Origin: Eretmocerus hayati
Taxonomy: Eukaryota; Arthropoda; Insecta; Hymenoptera; Aphelinidae
Direction of reading: 5' to 3'
NCBI GenBank assembly: GCA_029851415.1
Contig: CM056741.1
Location: 68,748,282 to 68,812,281 of the forward strand
DNA: 64,000 nucleotides
Every line of letters begins with the position of its first letter. Position 1 is the first letter of the stretch. This document shows positions 1 to 12,589 of the stretch, in pieces. The position numbers and the translations under genes are program-made. The notes under the pieces were generated by a model. It was given only the letters and a program-made list of their open reading frames with translations, had not been told where the DNA came from and did not search any database.

Positions 1-2205
1 TATCAAGGCTACCGGAACCAATAAAACGACCAAAATCCCTTGTTCAGAAGTAAAGTAATGGAAGTATGTGATGCTGCAATAAGACTGGATTTTTAGCTTA
101 GCCGGGCTTTGGAATCTGATTCTTGAATCTCCATACATTCAGAATTCAGAAATTTTGTTTCTAAGAAGTCACAGAATTATTGAGACAAAGACCCATAATC
201 CAGTGATACGACTGTAGACACGACTGTAGATACTCTACGAATTCAGCTATCAATCCTATACTGTTTATGTTTTGTCTGATATTGTACAAAGTATGTATAT
301 AAATCTTAGCTCGTAGATAGAACATTAGATGAGTGATGTACTAGAATTCATGATGACTCGAGTGGAGGAGATTTTTTAAATAGAGTTGAATATTTTCCAA
401 ATGAAGTTTTCACGATTATTTACGTTGAAGGAAAAGAATACGCATATTGAATGCCTTTAATTTGAGATGGTGGTTGGCACTAAATCTTTAGCCATTGTAT
501 GGTATTCAGTATTTTTCTTTGTAAAACATTTGCTATTTTGGAAACGAGGAATTTGAGAAGTTCTGTGAGATATTTTGACAAAACTCACCAATTCCATGAG
601 ACTTTCTATGAACGTGAGATAATAGTGGATACTACAGGCTTATATTGGAAACAGCTTTGTCAGTAACTCTTGTGAACAATTGATTGCTGGCACGTTTATG
701 ATTTTTTGATGAATTGAATTATATAGTACCATAAAATTTTTTCGACTAGTCACCTACGGCTAGGATTGAGCGTTCATTTCAAAAATTGTGAAACTGAACC
801 AACGATTGAATGAAATCGCCGAAATTGATAATATAGCTCAAACAAAGTATTTTGGATCATTAATGTATCTCTCTGAGGGAGAAAAACAGGGCTTATAATA
901 CTGGCAAGAGCTGAGGACTTCATTTGCTAGCTTGACATAGGCTGCTGAAGCATACGGGCTCGAGGAGACCACTTTGACTCGATAATATCACAGGTTCTAA
1001 ACGAGGAATACTGCAGGGCTCTTCGCGCTCAGCATGAGCTTACGGGGCTCCATTTTGTTAGGAACATGTCTGAGCTTCGCGAAGCACAGGGCTCAGCTGA
1101 TGGTCCAGTGCGTTCTTGAACGTGTTTTCAAGAAGCTGGAACGAGTTGATCCGCTGCTACAACTGAGACTGGTTGTCGAAGGACCTCAATAGCATCCGGA
1201 AACGAGGAGCTTGTGACCATTGTATTGTGCGAATGTGTAACTTCCAATCCTCGTTCTTTCCCGAATGAATGGTTATCGGACAAGCTATTTTCTCGTTTGC
1301 ACGTACGTAACAGGTACCGTATTTGAAAGGTTGAGTCTTATGACTGACTCTGGAGATTTGGAAAAGATCTACAGAATCCAGCAAAGACGCAAGGAAATCC
1401 CTTGTGATCCTCCGTGCTCTTTGAGCGTTATTTGGTAGTCAAAAGAACAATCAAGTCTATGACACCGGACTTACATCTTGGTATCTCTCTCAATCACATC
1501 GTCCATTATCTCAGCAGCTCTGACTTTGTCGATGTTAATGTTCAGTTCTGATGACAACTCACAGGAGTTGGCAAATACTACAGAGAATCACTCCTGCGAC
1601 TGGCTGGTATGGAAAATTATTGGATTCAAGGTCGATATTCTCAAAGTTCAAAGGTATGAGGATGCAAAGCTTATTTTGATACGAACTCTGACTAATTTTT
1701 CAATGGCTGTTCAGTTAATAAGCCGGTCCATTGGGAATATCCATTACTTTCACACTCAGCAAATGTTCTACGTGGTCTGGTGATTCTTTCTCTGGAAAAG
1801 AAATGATCATAGCTGTGCATAATTATAGCTCGGAGCATGCTCCAGATACGCATCGTAAAACTCTCGGTGCATGGATCCCGATCGATTTTGAAGATTAATT
1901 ATGGAGCTCTCACTCTCTTGGGAGATATGGGAGAAATGAGAGACCATTGGAAATTGTCCAAGATCAAAATATCTTGGTGATATACAAATATTTGTGAGAA
2001 TTTTAACAAGGACTTGGAATAAGGAGTTTAATCATCGAATCAGTATGAGAGAGCGAAGATGTATTCGTTGATCAAGGATGCTGTTTTTCGATAAAAATTG
2101 ATTATTCTCCTTCTCCGTTTTGAAGTACAAATCATTTTCTGTTGTATCAAACGGAGGACGAAATACTAGAATCGATGTACCCAACCTGACTCCATCGCGC
2201 CATTT
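1..2205. other. Unassigned AT-rich intergenic DNA
   Basis: No convincing coding exon, RNA gene or complete repeat is visible here. The reading frames are short (up to about 100 codons), low in information and match no family I recognise. Confidence 0.5.
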
Positions 2206-2870
2206 TCTCGACAACTTGGGACCACTTTGATATTTTCAACGCACTTTATTGCATGTCGAAGCTTGTTCCAAGACCTTCAAAACGACCTGAGTTACGCGTA
2301 ACTTTGACTGAGCAAAAACCAAGCTGAGTTCCTTGACTTCCCCAAAAAGTGATTACTTCCGGGTTACTCCGCTTCTAAATATCTGAATGGAATGTTCCCG
2401 AACTCATTTTATAACTTCCTTCACATACTTTCTGCACTTACAAATTTCGCATGAAACCCTAAAAGGGCAGAGCAGAGCCAGGAGAGGAAAGAAGGGGCGT
2501 GTTGAGCGCTCACCCACGTTTTACGACTGATTCCCGCATTTTGCTGATGTAACAACTGCCAATTCGACTTTCGCATTTCCAAAAAAAGACTTCTATGACG
2601 TTATAACGAAAAATTCAATACAGAATCTTGTCACCAGGCTTACTGCAAACGATTTTCGACGTGTGCGAGCACGAAAATGGCCAAACGCACTAAAAATTCT
2701 TTGAAGATCGCAAGATTTATTCGGAACCGATCTTAACCACTATTCCATCGTATCTTGACATGACAATCACGAGAAAAATTTTCGGGAAGGGCAACGAGAG
2801 TCCATCTCCGAGATCGACATTTAGGAGCAAAGTTTGGTACAGGGGGCATGTTGGATACCTTCACCTTACC
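2206..2870 (+). repeat. F2 family element, left-truncated and decayed
   Basis: The stretch from about 2211 (caacgcactttattgcatg, then cttgttccaagacctt) matches the body of the intact F2 copy at 39483-40372. It ends near 2870 with the F2 right end (gcatgttgg, then caccttacc). The F2 left terminus is missing. F2 looks like a non-autonomous DNA transposon; no coding capacity is visible. Confidence 0.55.
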
Positions 2871-3540
2871 TCAAAGTTACTCCCACGATGATAATATTGG
2901 AAGGGTATCTTGTTGCCACAGTTTATACACATATACAGTGTCCAATAACATGTTCTACTATTAAATAAATTTTTTTTCTCTGTCCGCATTTAATTGCATT
3001 GTTCTTGATCTTTTAAATAGAAACAGATGATTAGACCGATCTCGGAAGGGCGTGCGGTATGATTTTCTCTTACCGCTCAAAACTTGTCTGTCACGCCAGA
3101 ATGGATCATAAATAGTGATTCGAATCGATCAAAAACTTTGAATGTGGTTGCATGGATATAAAGAAGATCTTATGCACTTCATTGCCGATTTACATTATTT
3201 TCAACGATTGGTGCATGTTGAGTCCACGAGTCCGCGAATTCGCAAAATTTCACCTTTTGAGAAAATTGTGATAACTTGACTCTCAGCTCATCTGAATTCG
3301 TTTTGAGGGTCTTGAAACAAGCTTTAAAATGCATTGAAGTACCTCAAAACTATTGGCAAAACGGCTTGGGGAGGGGGGGGGGAGTATATTGGGTACACTG
3401 TAAAAAATTTTTTCGAAGAATTCAACCAAGTCTGGTTGAAAGTTCAACCAGTTTGGTTGAATATTGAAGCAATGAGGACTATCACAACCCGTCCGTGTGG
3501 TCCCTGCTTATCAGGTTGCCTACGTCTGAGGTGTAGACTA

Positions 3541-3808
3541 TGGTGGATGGTCATATGGGTGAATAAGGATGGATGGAGGGGTGAACTGACGGATGATGGA
3601 TCGATGGTCGATGGATGGATGGTAGATGGGGTCGACGAGTGGATTGAGGAATGAATGGTGGGTGGACGGATGGATGTATTGATGGAGTGATGGATGATGG
3701 GTGGATAATGAACGGACGCATGATAGATGAATGGTCAATGGATAGTTGATGGGTGGATTGATGATTGCATGGATGATGGTTGGATGGATGGATGAATGGG
3801 TGATGGGT
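3541..3808 (+). repeat. Degenerate (GATG/GGAT)n microsatellite
   Basis: About 270 bases of imperfect ggat/gatg tetranucleotides with purine and G bias on the + strand. The array changes abruptly to its complement at about 3809. It lies inside the TA-flanked element. Confidence 0.85.
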
Positions 3809-3930
3809 CCATCCATACGTCTATTCACCTATTCATTCACCCATCACCCATCCAACCATTTATCCATCTATCCAACGATCCATCGATCTGCCCATCCACC
3901 CATCATCCATCTATCCATCCATCACGGAAT
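3809..3930 (-). repeat. (CATC/ATCC)n microsatellite, the strand-switched continuation
   Basis: About 120 bases of catc/atcc tetranucleotides directly abut the GATG array. The two together form an imperfect inverted pair able to fold on itself. The 95- to 105-residue reading frames across this region are translated microsatellite. Confidence 0.85.
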
Positions 3931-3981
3931 ATAATTGCTTAGTTGAGAATTCAACCAGTTTTTCACAGTGTACACTTACCT

Positions 3982-6900
3982 GACTTCTAATAATTTATTG
4001 GCAAAGTTTCAACTCGATCCAGGAGGTCTCTTCAAACTACGCATTTCACAGCATACCGTGTATCTTCACGTATCTCCCTTTTCGTTCGCAAGTCTACATA
4101 CGTATCGGTCCCACTTTCACATGGCTCAAGTACTCCGAGTGCAGAATTTGCCCTCAATATAGCTCACATTTTCCGTCGTCTAATTCTCTTCCTCTCGCTC
4201 TCGCGTTGCTCTGGATTAATATCACGTCTACGGGAAGGCGGAATAAGTTTCGCCGCGTATCGGGGTCACGTGCAGCTACGGTAGTAAACAAATCGCGCGA
4301 TGTACGTTTGCTCTTTGCTTAAATCACTATTGTTTCCATGAATGCGAATAGCTCAGATTGATGTATCGGACCCGTTCGTTCCATCTGACTTGTCACTTTC
4401 CCTTGGAGGGACGAACCTCAATGAAATTGAAAGTTTGAATGGGATTTCTTGTAGTGAGATTCAAATCGTACTCTCCAATCAATGATTATTCCTCAGAAAC
4501 TTTCCCCGGTGAGATTCAATGCGAGGAAAGATCTTGCATCCAAAAATTTTGCTCAAGTATCGATGTCGCGGCTCATCGATTCATATAGAATTCATTTATT
4601 GAATGAGATCCTCCATCGATTTTATCGGTTGGATTGAGATCAGATGAGATGACTGAGGAGGGATCAGTCATACCGTTATACGGACTCCATGATTAGAATA
4701 ACATTTTCTCTCTCGAATAGTCGACCGATTGGTTGATATGATACTTTATGAGAGGCAAACATATTATACGTGGAATGTCATTTCGATTTTCATCTACAGT
4801 CATTGCGAGGAGCAAAATTGATGATGGAATTTATGGAGCACGAGATTGCTCTACATTTGCAGAGCTTAGTTGATGCGAGGAACTCTTATTTCTGCATAAA
4901 TTACTGATACTCATACATCATCTGGAAACACTCAAATAAGATCTCTAGAGTTTTTCCTGAAGGCTTCTCAGAATGATTGCCAAAATCTGATCCGAATCTC
5001 CATATATTACCTCTGAAACGGTGAAACGGTTTCGTATTCCTGAGTACACGAATTCTGGCAGCATACCGACTAATTTTTCGAGGAATCGCTTTGATTGATT
5101 CACATTGAAAAAGACCATTACAGGCTTGAATGAAACGATGCCACCATCTTCGAATCACGTGGTAAAGTATCAATCATCATCACGAGAGTACTTGGCCATA
5201 TAATGTTATAGCTGCAATGAAGTAGGTAATAGGAGATGAGATTGAAAATGTGTGTCGAATTTTGCTTGGGAAGCTAGTACATTTCCATGATATATTCTGC
5301 ATTTTCGATCGCACCAACTAATTATCTCGAACTCTTTCCGAAGTTTTTTTTGGGTGGACAGTCCAGATGTGATATTCTGATGTGAATTCATTTGAGGTGA
5401 GATAGCTTTGGAAAAAAAAATCATTCACAGACCACTACTTCAAAGATTTTGTGAGCCGTGTCGTGAAGGGATTCCATTGAGATAGCAAGATTTCAGCCTC
5501 CATCATAGAATGGATTACACATAACGCTAAAATTCTTCATATAGATGGTTCCTAGCCAGGAGAGATAGTTTTGTTTCAGATCCTCAGGAACTTGAGCTGT
5601 TATTAGCAAACTATATCTTTGTGTAAGATCGTCTTCCAAGAGATATCCATTAGCGTTTTACAGAACAACGTTCCATTCAGCGGATTTCGAGAAGCTGCGC
5701 TCACGGGATGGTTCTCAATGAAAACAACTTCCGAAATTATACGAGCCGGCTCAAAATCTGCCCTAATTTCTTTCCAAAAGAGCATTCCTTGGCAAATACA
5801 CTGTCACAAAGTGATTTGTATCAGTGAATGAGCATTTGGTATCATTCAGTTCAAAATGGTAAGTTCTTTGAGAAACTGGATGACAGAAAGATTGACCACA
5901 AATATCTAACGGTTTGTATGAGTTTCCGTGGGAGTTCCACTATCCCATGGTTGGAAATGTGTCAACCTCAGTGCTTATTCCCGATGGTTATAAAGATGTA
6001 TCTTTCGACTTTTCAAAATGGAGTACTAATTCAATCGCGCCCAAGTATAAATATTTTCACTCATCGGTACAACAAGATAACTCGGATAATCGCGGTGGCA
6101 TAACACGAAACCTGACACTTGCTCTTAAGATTGATCGGCAGGCGAAACGGTTGAACTACAGTTTCGAGAATTCGGGAGTCTGATACAACGACCAGATACT
6201 TTGAAAAAATCGGCTAGAATTTCTATAGGCTCACGTTTAATGATTGCACTAGTGTGACACTGAACTGATAAAAAATTTAGCAAAATCAGATTTTTGAAAG
6301 AAAATACTCCACGAGGTGGGAAAATCATAACTTACCGATACTGTGGGGCATGGAAAAGTTGCTCAGGATGATAAACTTTGAGAATAAAGTGGTCTGTTGG
6401 AAAAAGGCTTGGAATGGGGCAAATTCATTTTTATAGAGAAGAATGTAGGGAGTAAATTTTAGGCAAAATTGCTCCACAATATGTCCGTGCTCACAGAGTA
6501 CACAAAGAGTGGTCTTTTGGCGATGACAGTTGTGGACTTTGATGTTTGATACCATCATGTTTGAAGTATTAGCTTACCCGAATCCCGAACGAGCTCCACC
6601 GTGACGCTCCACACTCACAAAGGCCGAAAGAAAGAAAAACAATATTTCACGGAACTGACATTCTTAATCCTTCTTCGATGATAATTTTTTTGGGTCACCC
6701 TGGATAGAGAAACTAACGACTCTCCCAAGGAGAGCACCCGAAAAAACGTCGAAAATGACCAATACAATTCTCCTCCAAGAGTTCAAAGGGTTCGTACAAG
6801 CAGGTACCCACAATTCCAAAGTCCCCACAAAACTACTTATACACGTTACGAACGCTTGCTATTTTCAAGTCACTCGACCATCAGTCCGTCGTCTCAATAC

Positions 6901-7498
6901 TCGGGGATCACTGATTTCGTGTTATTATGATTTTGAACTTGATCTGAATACATTACACTGCAAGATTCCAGCACGAGAGCATACTTTCAGCATCGAAGAT
7001 CGTATCTCTTTCATTTATGTTACGAATGAGCTATATAATCACTGCACTCTCAATTTGCACGTCTGGAACATCCCGTTTATGATCGCAAATAAACAACAAC
7101 ATAAACGTTGGCATCAACTGCACCGATAGAGCACTTCTTCGTCTTCCTGTTAGTACATTCTTGACGCAGTTAAACAGCTATGTGCAAATCGTCGCTCTAT
7201 CCATACACAGAGGATGAGTTACGCTAAGCCTAGATTTATGCCACTATTATTATGTTATTATGCCCGCTGTCTCTGGTGATTAACCATGCTCGAATGGAAT
7301 TCTTTCACTATAGTCATCGTAGCGTAATTCTTATGGATTTGATGAACCTGAGAAAGTGATAATCCTAAGAATGCCCAAATGAGAGTCCAACATCGAAATT
7401 ATTTCAAGATATAATACCAAACAGAATGCGTATCTAGATGCGGTTACCCGTACGTTACTGGAGAAATTGGCCAATCATGTTCATCATGACAAATTCAA
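3982..7498. other. Unassigned intergenic DNA
   Basis: No supported gene. A locally GC-richer patch at about 4190-4320 has ctctcgctctcgcg (GAGA-like) and gtaaacaaatc (forkhead-like) strings. It could be regulatory, but nothing decides this. The longest frame (124 codons at 6755-7129) has no recognisable motif and no splice context. Confidence 0.45.
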
Positions 7499-7499
7499 A

Positions 7500-8480
7500 T
7501 GGGCTTGTATGACCTACTGCTCAAGATATCTCGTCGGCGCACGTGCACGAGACCATACAGTGAGTGTATACATATATTCCATCGGCATTTGGCGGAGGAG
7601 TCGAAAATCGGGATAACGACTGACATTGCGCGCACCGAGTTTTCTCCCGGCAGCAAAAATCAGAGCGACGTCACCGTGCGCTCTCGTGCGTGCAAGTATA
7701 TACTCTCGCGTACACGATGCTCATGAAAGTGTCCATTCTCACATACGGGAGCCGCTCGCATAACATCGAAACGCGATCGCGCGACGGAAGAAAGAGCTGC
7801 AGTCATCAACGAGCGAGCGAGAGCGTTGGAATGCAAAAAGTTGCAAAAAGTACGCAAAATTGTCGCGGGGAGAGCCGGGCTGGGCGCTGCAAATTTGCTC
7901 CGAAGCGCGCAAAACTCGGCGGAGAGTACGTCGAGAGCGCTCGGTGACAGAATGCACGATCATTTCTCCGCGGTAAATACAGAGCGCCCAGTGCAGGTGT
8001 ACATATCTACACATACTGTACGCGCCAATGACGATTTTACACACACGCACAAGAGGGAACCGGTTAGGGGAGAAGAGCGAGCGAGTTCTCACTCGTGGTC
8101 CTGGGAATCGCGCTCGCGGAATGGACCCGGTGACCAAGTGGCCTAGTTTACCCAGCAGGACCGGAAGCTATGCACGCTGATGCCATGGCCGCGCTCGAGG
8201 ACGTTCGCCACTTCCACTTTGCACATATAGTTAACTGCCTACGCCGCCGCGCCCGGGCCTGGTGGCTGCACGGAGCGATGCGCGCAGGATAAGGCGGACC
8301 CGCGTGCAAAATATATCGCTCGCGTGACGCACTCGCTCATAGAGTGTAAGTATAGCGAGCCAAATGCTCTGATTGTTCGGACTATAGGAGCGATGTGACG
8401 CCCAAGTTTGCATGTGCAAGGATCTTGCTGTGAAGATATACTTACATGGGCCCCGAGCTGTGCACTGCTTTCACGCAGGA
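7500..8480. promoter_or_regulatory. CpG-rich island-like segment, possible promoter region
   Basis: About 1 kb is clearly richer in G+C and CG dinucleotides than its AT-rich surroundings, with repeated gcgag/gagcgagcgagagcg strings. Overlapping open frames on both strands are expected from GC-richness, and none resembles a known protein. A promoter or unmethylated regulatory island is an inference from composition only. No TATA box or gene start could be tied to it. Confidence 0.3.
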
Positions 8481-8900
8481 CAAGGCTGATGGTGAAATTT
8501 GCGTTGTTCTCCGGTCTGACCGGCGATCATGAAATCTCGAGTTTGGTGAGAGATTTCAGAGATTTAGGGTGTATCCTTTCTCGAACCTCGAAGTGAGCAG
8601 CACTGCTCGCTGTGGTTGGTCGAATGAGAGTAATTTGCAGGAAAGCTTTGTGAAACTGGTGGTAATAGAAAGCCTCCGTTTTTGGGTATGACATTATCGC
8701 ATTATCACTGAGATGATGGGATTTCCCTTCCCATATGAGCATTCTGTGGTGAACGATTCATTTAGCAGGTGGGGGTTCATTTAGTTGGTGGATTTTGCTG
8801 AGGAGTTAAACTCTGGAGCAAACTTGAAAATGTTCAAGTACCTCAATTTCACTTTCGTTCACATTCTTGGAGATTCTTCCCACGATCTCAGTCCAAGACT

Positions 8901-9235
8901 GACAAGGAGAGCATCAATTCTGCGAAAAACGGATCTTGATGAAACTCTGAGAATCACTTCGTTTTGGTAAAAAATGGAGGTATCTCCAAGGGTTATGTCC
9001 AGTAGGTCTCCTAAGCCGAGATACAGCCATGGAGGTTTGGATTGTTAGTATATCGATATATGCGTCTTTTTAACATGGGCCTATGTAGATGATGCTAATC
9101 TCCGTAGCTGTGTCTTGGAATGGGAGGCCCATTAGATTTATCCCTTGGAGATACCCTCATTTTCCACCAAAACAAGATGATGCACAGAGTTCCGTCAAGA
9201 TCCGTTTTCCGTAGTGCTGATGCTCTCCTCGTGAG
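8901..9235. repeat. F1 family foldback element, copy 1
   Basis: Two arms of about 150 bases run in opposite directions around a centre containing taacatgggcctatgt. The left arm begins gacaaggagagcatc and the right arm ends gatgctctcctcgtgag. Both arms carry the shared F1 strings ggtaccttcattt, accaaaacaaga and gtcaagatcc in diverged form. The layout is like a non-autonomous inverted-repeat transposon. No target duplication was identified. Confidence 0.65.
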
Positions 9236-9277
9236 TAAGATTCCTGGATCTATTCGGGAAGTTTTTATTCAACTTAA

Positions 9278-10277
9278 CCCTACGATGAGCACCCGGGGTA
9301 CCCAGGTACCCAAATCGACTTCCGTGAAGAAAATTTCTATGTTCTAAATCATATTTTCCAAAATGCTCTCGGATCCCCATTATTCGATCATTCATCTATG
9401 GGATTACTTGATTAAACGATTAAAAAAATTATTTTTTTTTGCAATAACTAACCTTACAAAAGTAGCATGTCTCTTGGGCACCCGAGGTACCCGGGTACCC
9501 ACCATCATGTGGCAACCCATTCCCCACATACAGGATGTGCATTGTTTTTTCCGAAGCCAGTTTTACTGGAAGTTATTGTTAACATAACAAACAAAGTAAT
9601 TAATAGCTTTGATCTCATAATACATATTTTCGATGCATCAGAAGGCATTGTAGACAACAACACAACACTCTTTTTTCTCTTCGGAACATTCAAATCGAAA
9701 CACTGTTGACAATTCCTCTCTGTTTTTAGAGGGTTGCATTAGTGGAGGAATGTATGGCTGTGGTTTATTCTCCCTCAAAGTTCCTACTACGGTCAGATTC
9801 CACGAAATTAAGAAATTTGAAAGTGGCAAGGTTGTGAAAAAATTGTCCACCATGATATTTGGACCAAAAGCCTTGTAAGATGCACAAAGTTCTTTGACAG
9901 TCCTTTCTCCTTGGCTGATTTCGCGCTTGTTGCCTATCTTGCCAGTGTAAAGAATCCCTTTGACTGGATAGGCATTTTATGATTCGCAAATCCAAAATGA
10001 TTTGATCCCGTACTTTGCCGACTCAGAAGGCATATACTGAGGGAACTTGGTACGTCCACGGAATGGAAAAAGCTGCTTATCAATAGTGAGATTTGCGGAT
10101 GGCTTGTAGAGCTAGCACATTACTCGAACTTTTCTAAGTCTCTCCTTTCATTATTTGCCTCCATTATTATCATTCGAGAGGGTCGCAGAAGTTTTACAGA
10201 TTGAAAAATACTATAGAACCAACGGTGGGCACCCGGGTGCCCGGACTCGCCACATTTGCCGGGTGCTCATCGTAGGG
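9278..10277 (-). mobile_element. piggyBac transposon, internally deleted, with TTAA duplication
   Basis: The element is exactly 1000 bp, flanked by TTAA at 9274-9277 and 10278-10281. Its terminal repeats are a perfect 19-bp inverted pair: CCCTACGATGAGCACCCGG at the left and its complement at the right. The subterminal sequence is rich in ggtaccc/gggcaccc palindromes. TTAA duplication plus CCC-starting ends is diagnostic of the piggyBac superfamily, and residual transposase sequence on the minus strand agrees. The N-terminal transposase coding region is missing, so this copy is non-autonomous. Confidence 0.93.
9480..10150 (-). pseudogene. Decayed piggyBac transposase, central catalytic part
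   Basis: Read on the minus strand, conserved blocks of the piggyBac (DDE_Tnp_1_7) domain follow in order. LTIDKQLFPFRGR holds the first catalytic Asp. QYMPSESAKYGIKSFW follows, then YPVKGILYTGK, then MVDNFFTTLPL with the second catalytic Asp. VGTLREN and KKSVVLLSTM come near the end. Normal transposases run to roughly 500-600 residues; only about 200 remain. In-frame stops occur (one right after WICES, one before LYKPSANL) and the frame shifts between blocks, so no functional enzyme is made. The ends of the same element could still be mobilised by a related transposase; that is inference. Confidence 0.88.
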
Positions 10278-10281
10278 TTAA

Positions 10282-11288
10282 ATATTTGAGTATATATTTG
10301 ATGTCCTCTACACGAGTCTCAAACAGTAATGGCGTGTTCATTGGTACTCCTATTACGTGTTCGCAAGACATGAATTCACTACATACTTATTCCCCAGGGA
10401 AAACAAGATTGTAATCACGAAAAGTAGAGAGAAGTGATAGAGCGTGGGAACAATCTCGGTTCACAGTTTTTGCTTTCCAGAATTGTTGGAAGTATCACGT
10501 TTATCATACTCTGCGTATATCTATCGCGGGGAAAGTACCGTGCTAGCAGATCTGATAATTCAGGATTGAGTCTTAATTAGTACCCTCGTTATCTTGGTTA
10601 AGGCTGGTCCGGAGTTCCCGCAGAACCGCAACCAGACGCACACCGGCGTACTTTCAGGTTGTGGCTGCATGCAATGATTCTGAGAGCGGTCTTATTGTTC
10701 ATACACTTCTACTGGTGTTGAGTTAATCATATTGTAGCCCACCCGTGAAATCTCATAATACAATATCATGCAAAGTTTCATGGGATTTCGTTCATTAGGA
10801 ACCGAGAAAAACTTGAAAGCAAATTTTTTGGTGAGACAGAGCGCGTCCTCGTTTATCTCGATCTATTCCCCAATAAGGAAATAATTCTGGCCAATATCAG
10901 ATAGTAGGCCACCTGTGGAATGGAATTTCCTGTCGAATGAGCACTCCCATGGCCAAAAATTCTGAATCTAGCTTGCAAAAAAATTAAAATGGTGAGAGTA
11001 TTGACCATTATACCAAGCTCAGCGAGCCAAAGAGCTACTTTTTTTGAGATATCGGAGTTCCCATGGGAAACATAATCGTGTTTCACTTGCCATATCTTGT
11101 CTGGGTCGGAAATGTGGGGTTGAAATACTAAGAGGCAGAAAATTGGTTCCGAATCTCCCATCACACATGTAGTGCAATCAAAGTGCCATGTATTGATTGA
11201 AATATCCAGACCCTGTCCGGACTAGCCTTAAAATGAAATCTGATGCAAACCCTATACGTGATTTGGAGAGTTTCGAATGAGCCAAGGG
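10282..11288. other. Unassigned intergenic DNA
   Basis: No gene or repeat recognised. Reading frames of about 100 codons or less on the minus strand lack motifs. Confidence 0.45.
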
Positions 11289-12217
11289 GACTCACAAGGA
11301 GAGCACCAACCTTGTGGGTCCTGGATCTTGACGAAACTTCGGGAATCTTCTTGTTTTGGTGAGAAATGAAGGTACCCAGAAGGGTTTTGTCTAATGGGCC
11401 TCCCATCCCGAGATAAAGCTATGGAAATCATCATTGACCATATAGGTCCATGTTAAAATGACACATATATAGATATTCGCTCCGAGATTCAGCGGAGCGC
11501 CACGTAGTGGCTGACTTTGGAAGTACAACTGGCGTACTGCTAGGGTGACGCCATGCTGCGCCATGCCAATGACAATATTGAGCGTGCACAGCGAGGCACA
11601 GCATAGGCGCAGACGGGGTTTTCGTGAATTTAGGAGAAAACCGTAGCTTGAACCTGCTAACAGTAAGCGACAAAGTTGTTGGAAATTTAATTACGAAGAT
11701 TTTGAGCTGTTCTGGATATCAATCAGAGCAATATTGAAAGATTCACGGAGCTCGAAACAATGGATGCGAGCCCGCGGCTTGAGTGGCGGCTGCGACGCCT
11801 ATGCTAAAAGCACGCCAAATCTCGAAATCGCCTCAACTAGCTCAAATTTGCTCGAATTTAGGCTCACGAACACTCAAACTCTTCGTTTTTACAAGTTCTA
11901 CAACTTTCTCGCTCATTGTTGCCACATTTGAGCGATGGTTTTCGAGTTTGACCCTTACGAAGATTCGCCGTCTGCTGCACAGTACGCCAGTTGTAGTGAA
12001 TGCGGTGGCCACGGGTCGCGCACAATCGCCCGTTTTGAATTTCAAAAGCGCGCGTCTCGGAGCAAATACTGACAATGCTAACCTCCATGGCTGTATCTCA
12101 GGCTAGGAGCCACATGGGACAAAACCCTTCTGGGTGCCTTCATTTCTCATCAAAACAAGAAGATTCCCAAAGTTGCCTCAAGATCCAGGACTCGCAAGGT
12201 TGGTGCTCGCCTCGTCA
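11289..12217. repeat. F1 family foldback element, copy 2, with long centre
   Basis: F1 arms lie at about 11289-11470 (inverse) and 12070-12217 (direct), with the shared strings gagcaccaacctt, ggtaccc(a) and tcaccaaaacaaga. They are separated by about 600 bp of moderately GC-rich sequence. That centre itself contains partly inverted strings (acaactggcgtact at about 11527 and agtacgccagttgt at about 11981). The centre is much longer than in copies 1 and 3, so this may be a fuller version of the family. Confidence 0.6.
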
Positions 12218-12589
12218 GAAGAATGAAGCCAAGTTCATGGATCCAGCTACGAGATATCACCAGCATGGTTGTGGATTGACAGACTTCAAAACTACTCTCT
12301 TCCAACTCGAGTAGATAACCGAAACTTACTAAGCGAGCACCACTAATTGGAGGTGTCCTACGACTGTAGCGCTCGTAACGGATTCTAGTTCACGCGTTGA
12401 TCGCCTCATGAAATTCTATACAGGGAAATTGACACTTGAGTAGTGGGGCTCGTCGAATTCTCGGTCGTTCACGCATAAGTTTCTTAAATGCTATTTTAGA
12501 ATGTATTATAAACATCTACGACACAAATAGAATGTCTCAAATCCTACATCAGCCCTCTGATGCAGGGGCCTGTGTGGTCAAAACAGTTT

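Larger units (their letters stand above)
3396..3970. mobile_element. TA-flanked non-autonomous inverted-repeat element carrying a microsatellite
   Basis: The ends are CACTGTAAAAAA on the left and TTTTTCACAGTG on the right. They are followed inward by related gaattcaacca/tggttgaattc motifs, and TA flanks both sides (3394-3395 and 3971-3972). A TA target duplication is characteristic of Tc1/mariner-type elements. The empty site can be reconstructed inside an F2 terminal repeat, which independently supports the boundaries. The interior holds the conserved module at 3480-3540 and a tetranucleotide array rather than a transposase. Confidence 0.7.
3200..3981 (-). repeat. F2 family fragment in inverse orientation, interrupted
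   Basis: The reverse strand of about 3200-3395 matches the F2 left end: gccgttttgccaata, then tcaatgcattt, then cttgtttcaagac. The terminal sequence is split. TATTGGGTA lies left of the element at 3396-3970 and TACACTTACCT lies right of it. Removing the insert and one TA restores an F2-like end, GGGTACACTTACCT. Confidence 0.6.

Noticed and set aside
3334..3934. Frames of 60-106 codons around 3.5-3.9 kb on both strands
   Set aside because: They are translated GATG/CATC microsatellite and transposon ends.
6755..7129. 124-codon plus-strand frame
   Set aside because: No recognised motif, no splice or promoter context; length is possible by chance in this amount of sequence. Protein similarity search would decide.
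7660..8146. Opposed 106- and 132-codon frames in the CpG-rich segment
   Set aside because: GC-rich DNA has few stops; the two frames are on opposite strands of the same sequence and neither has domain features.
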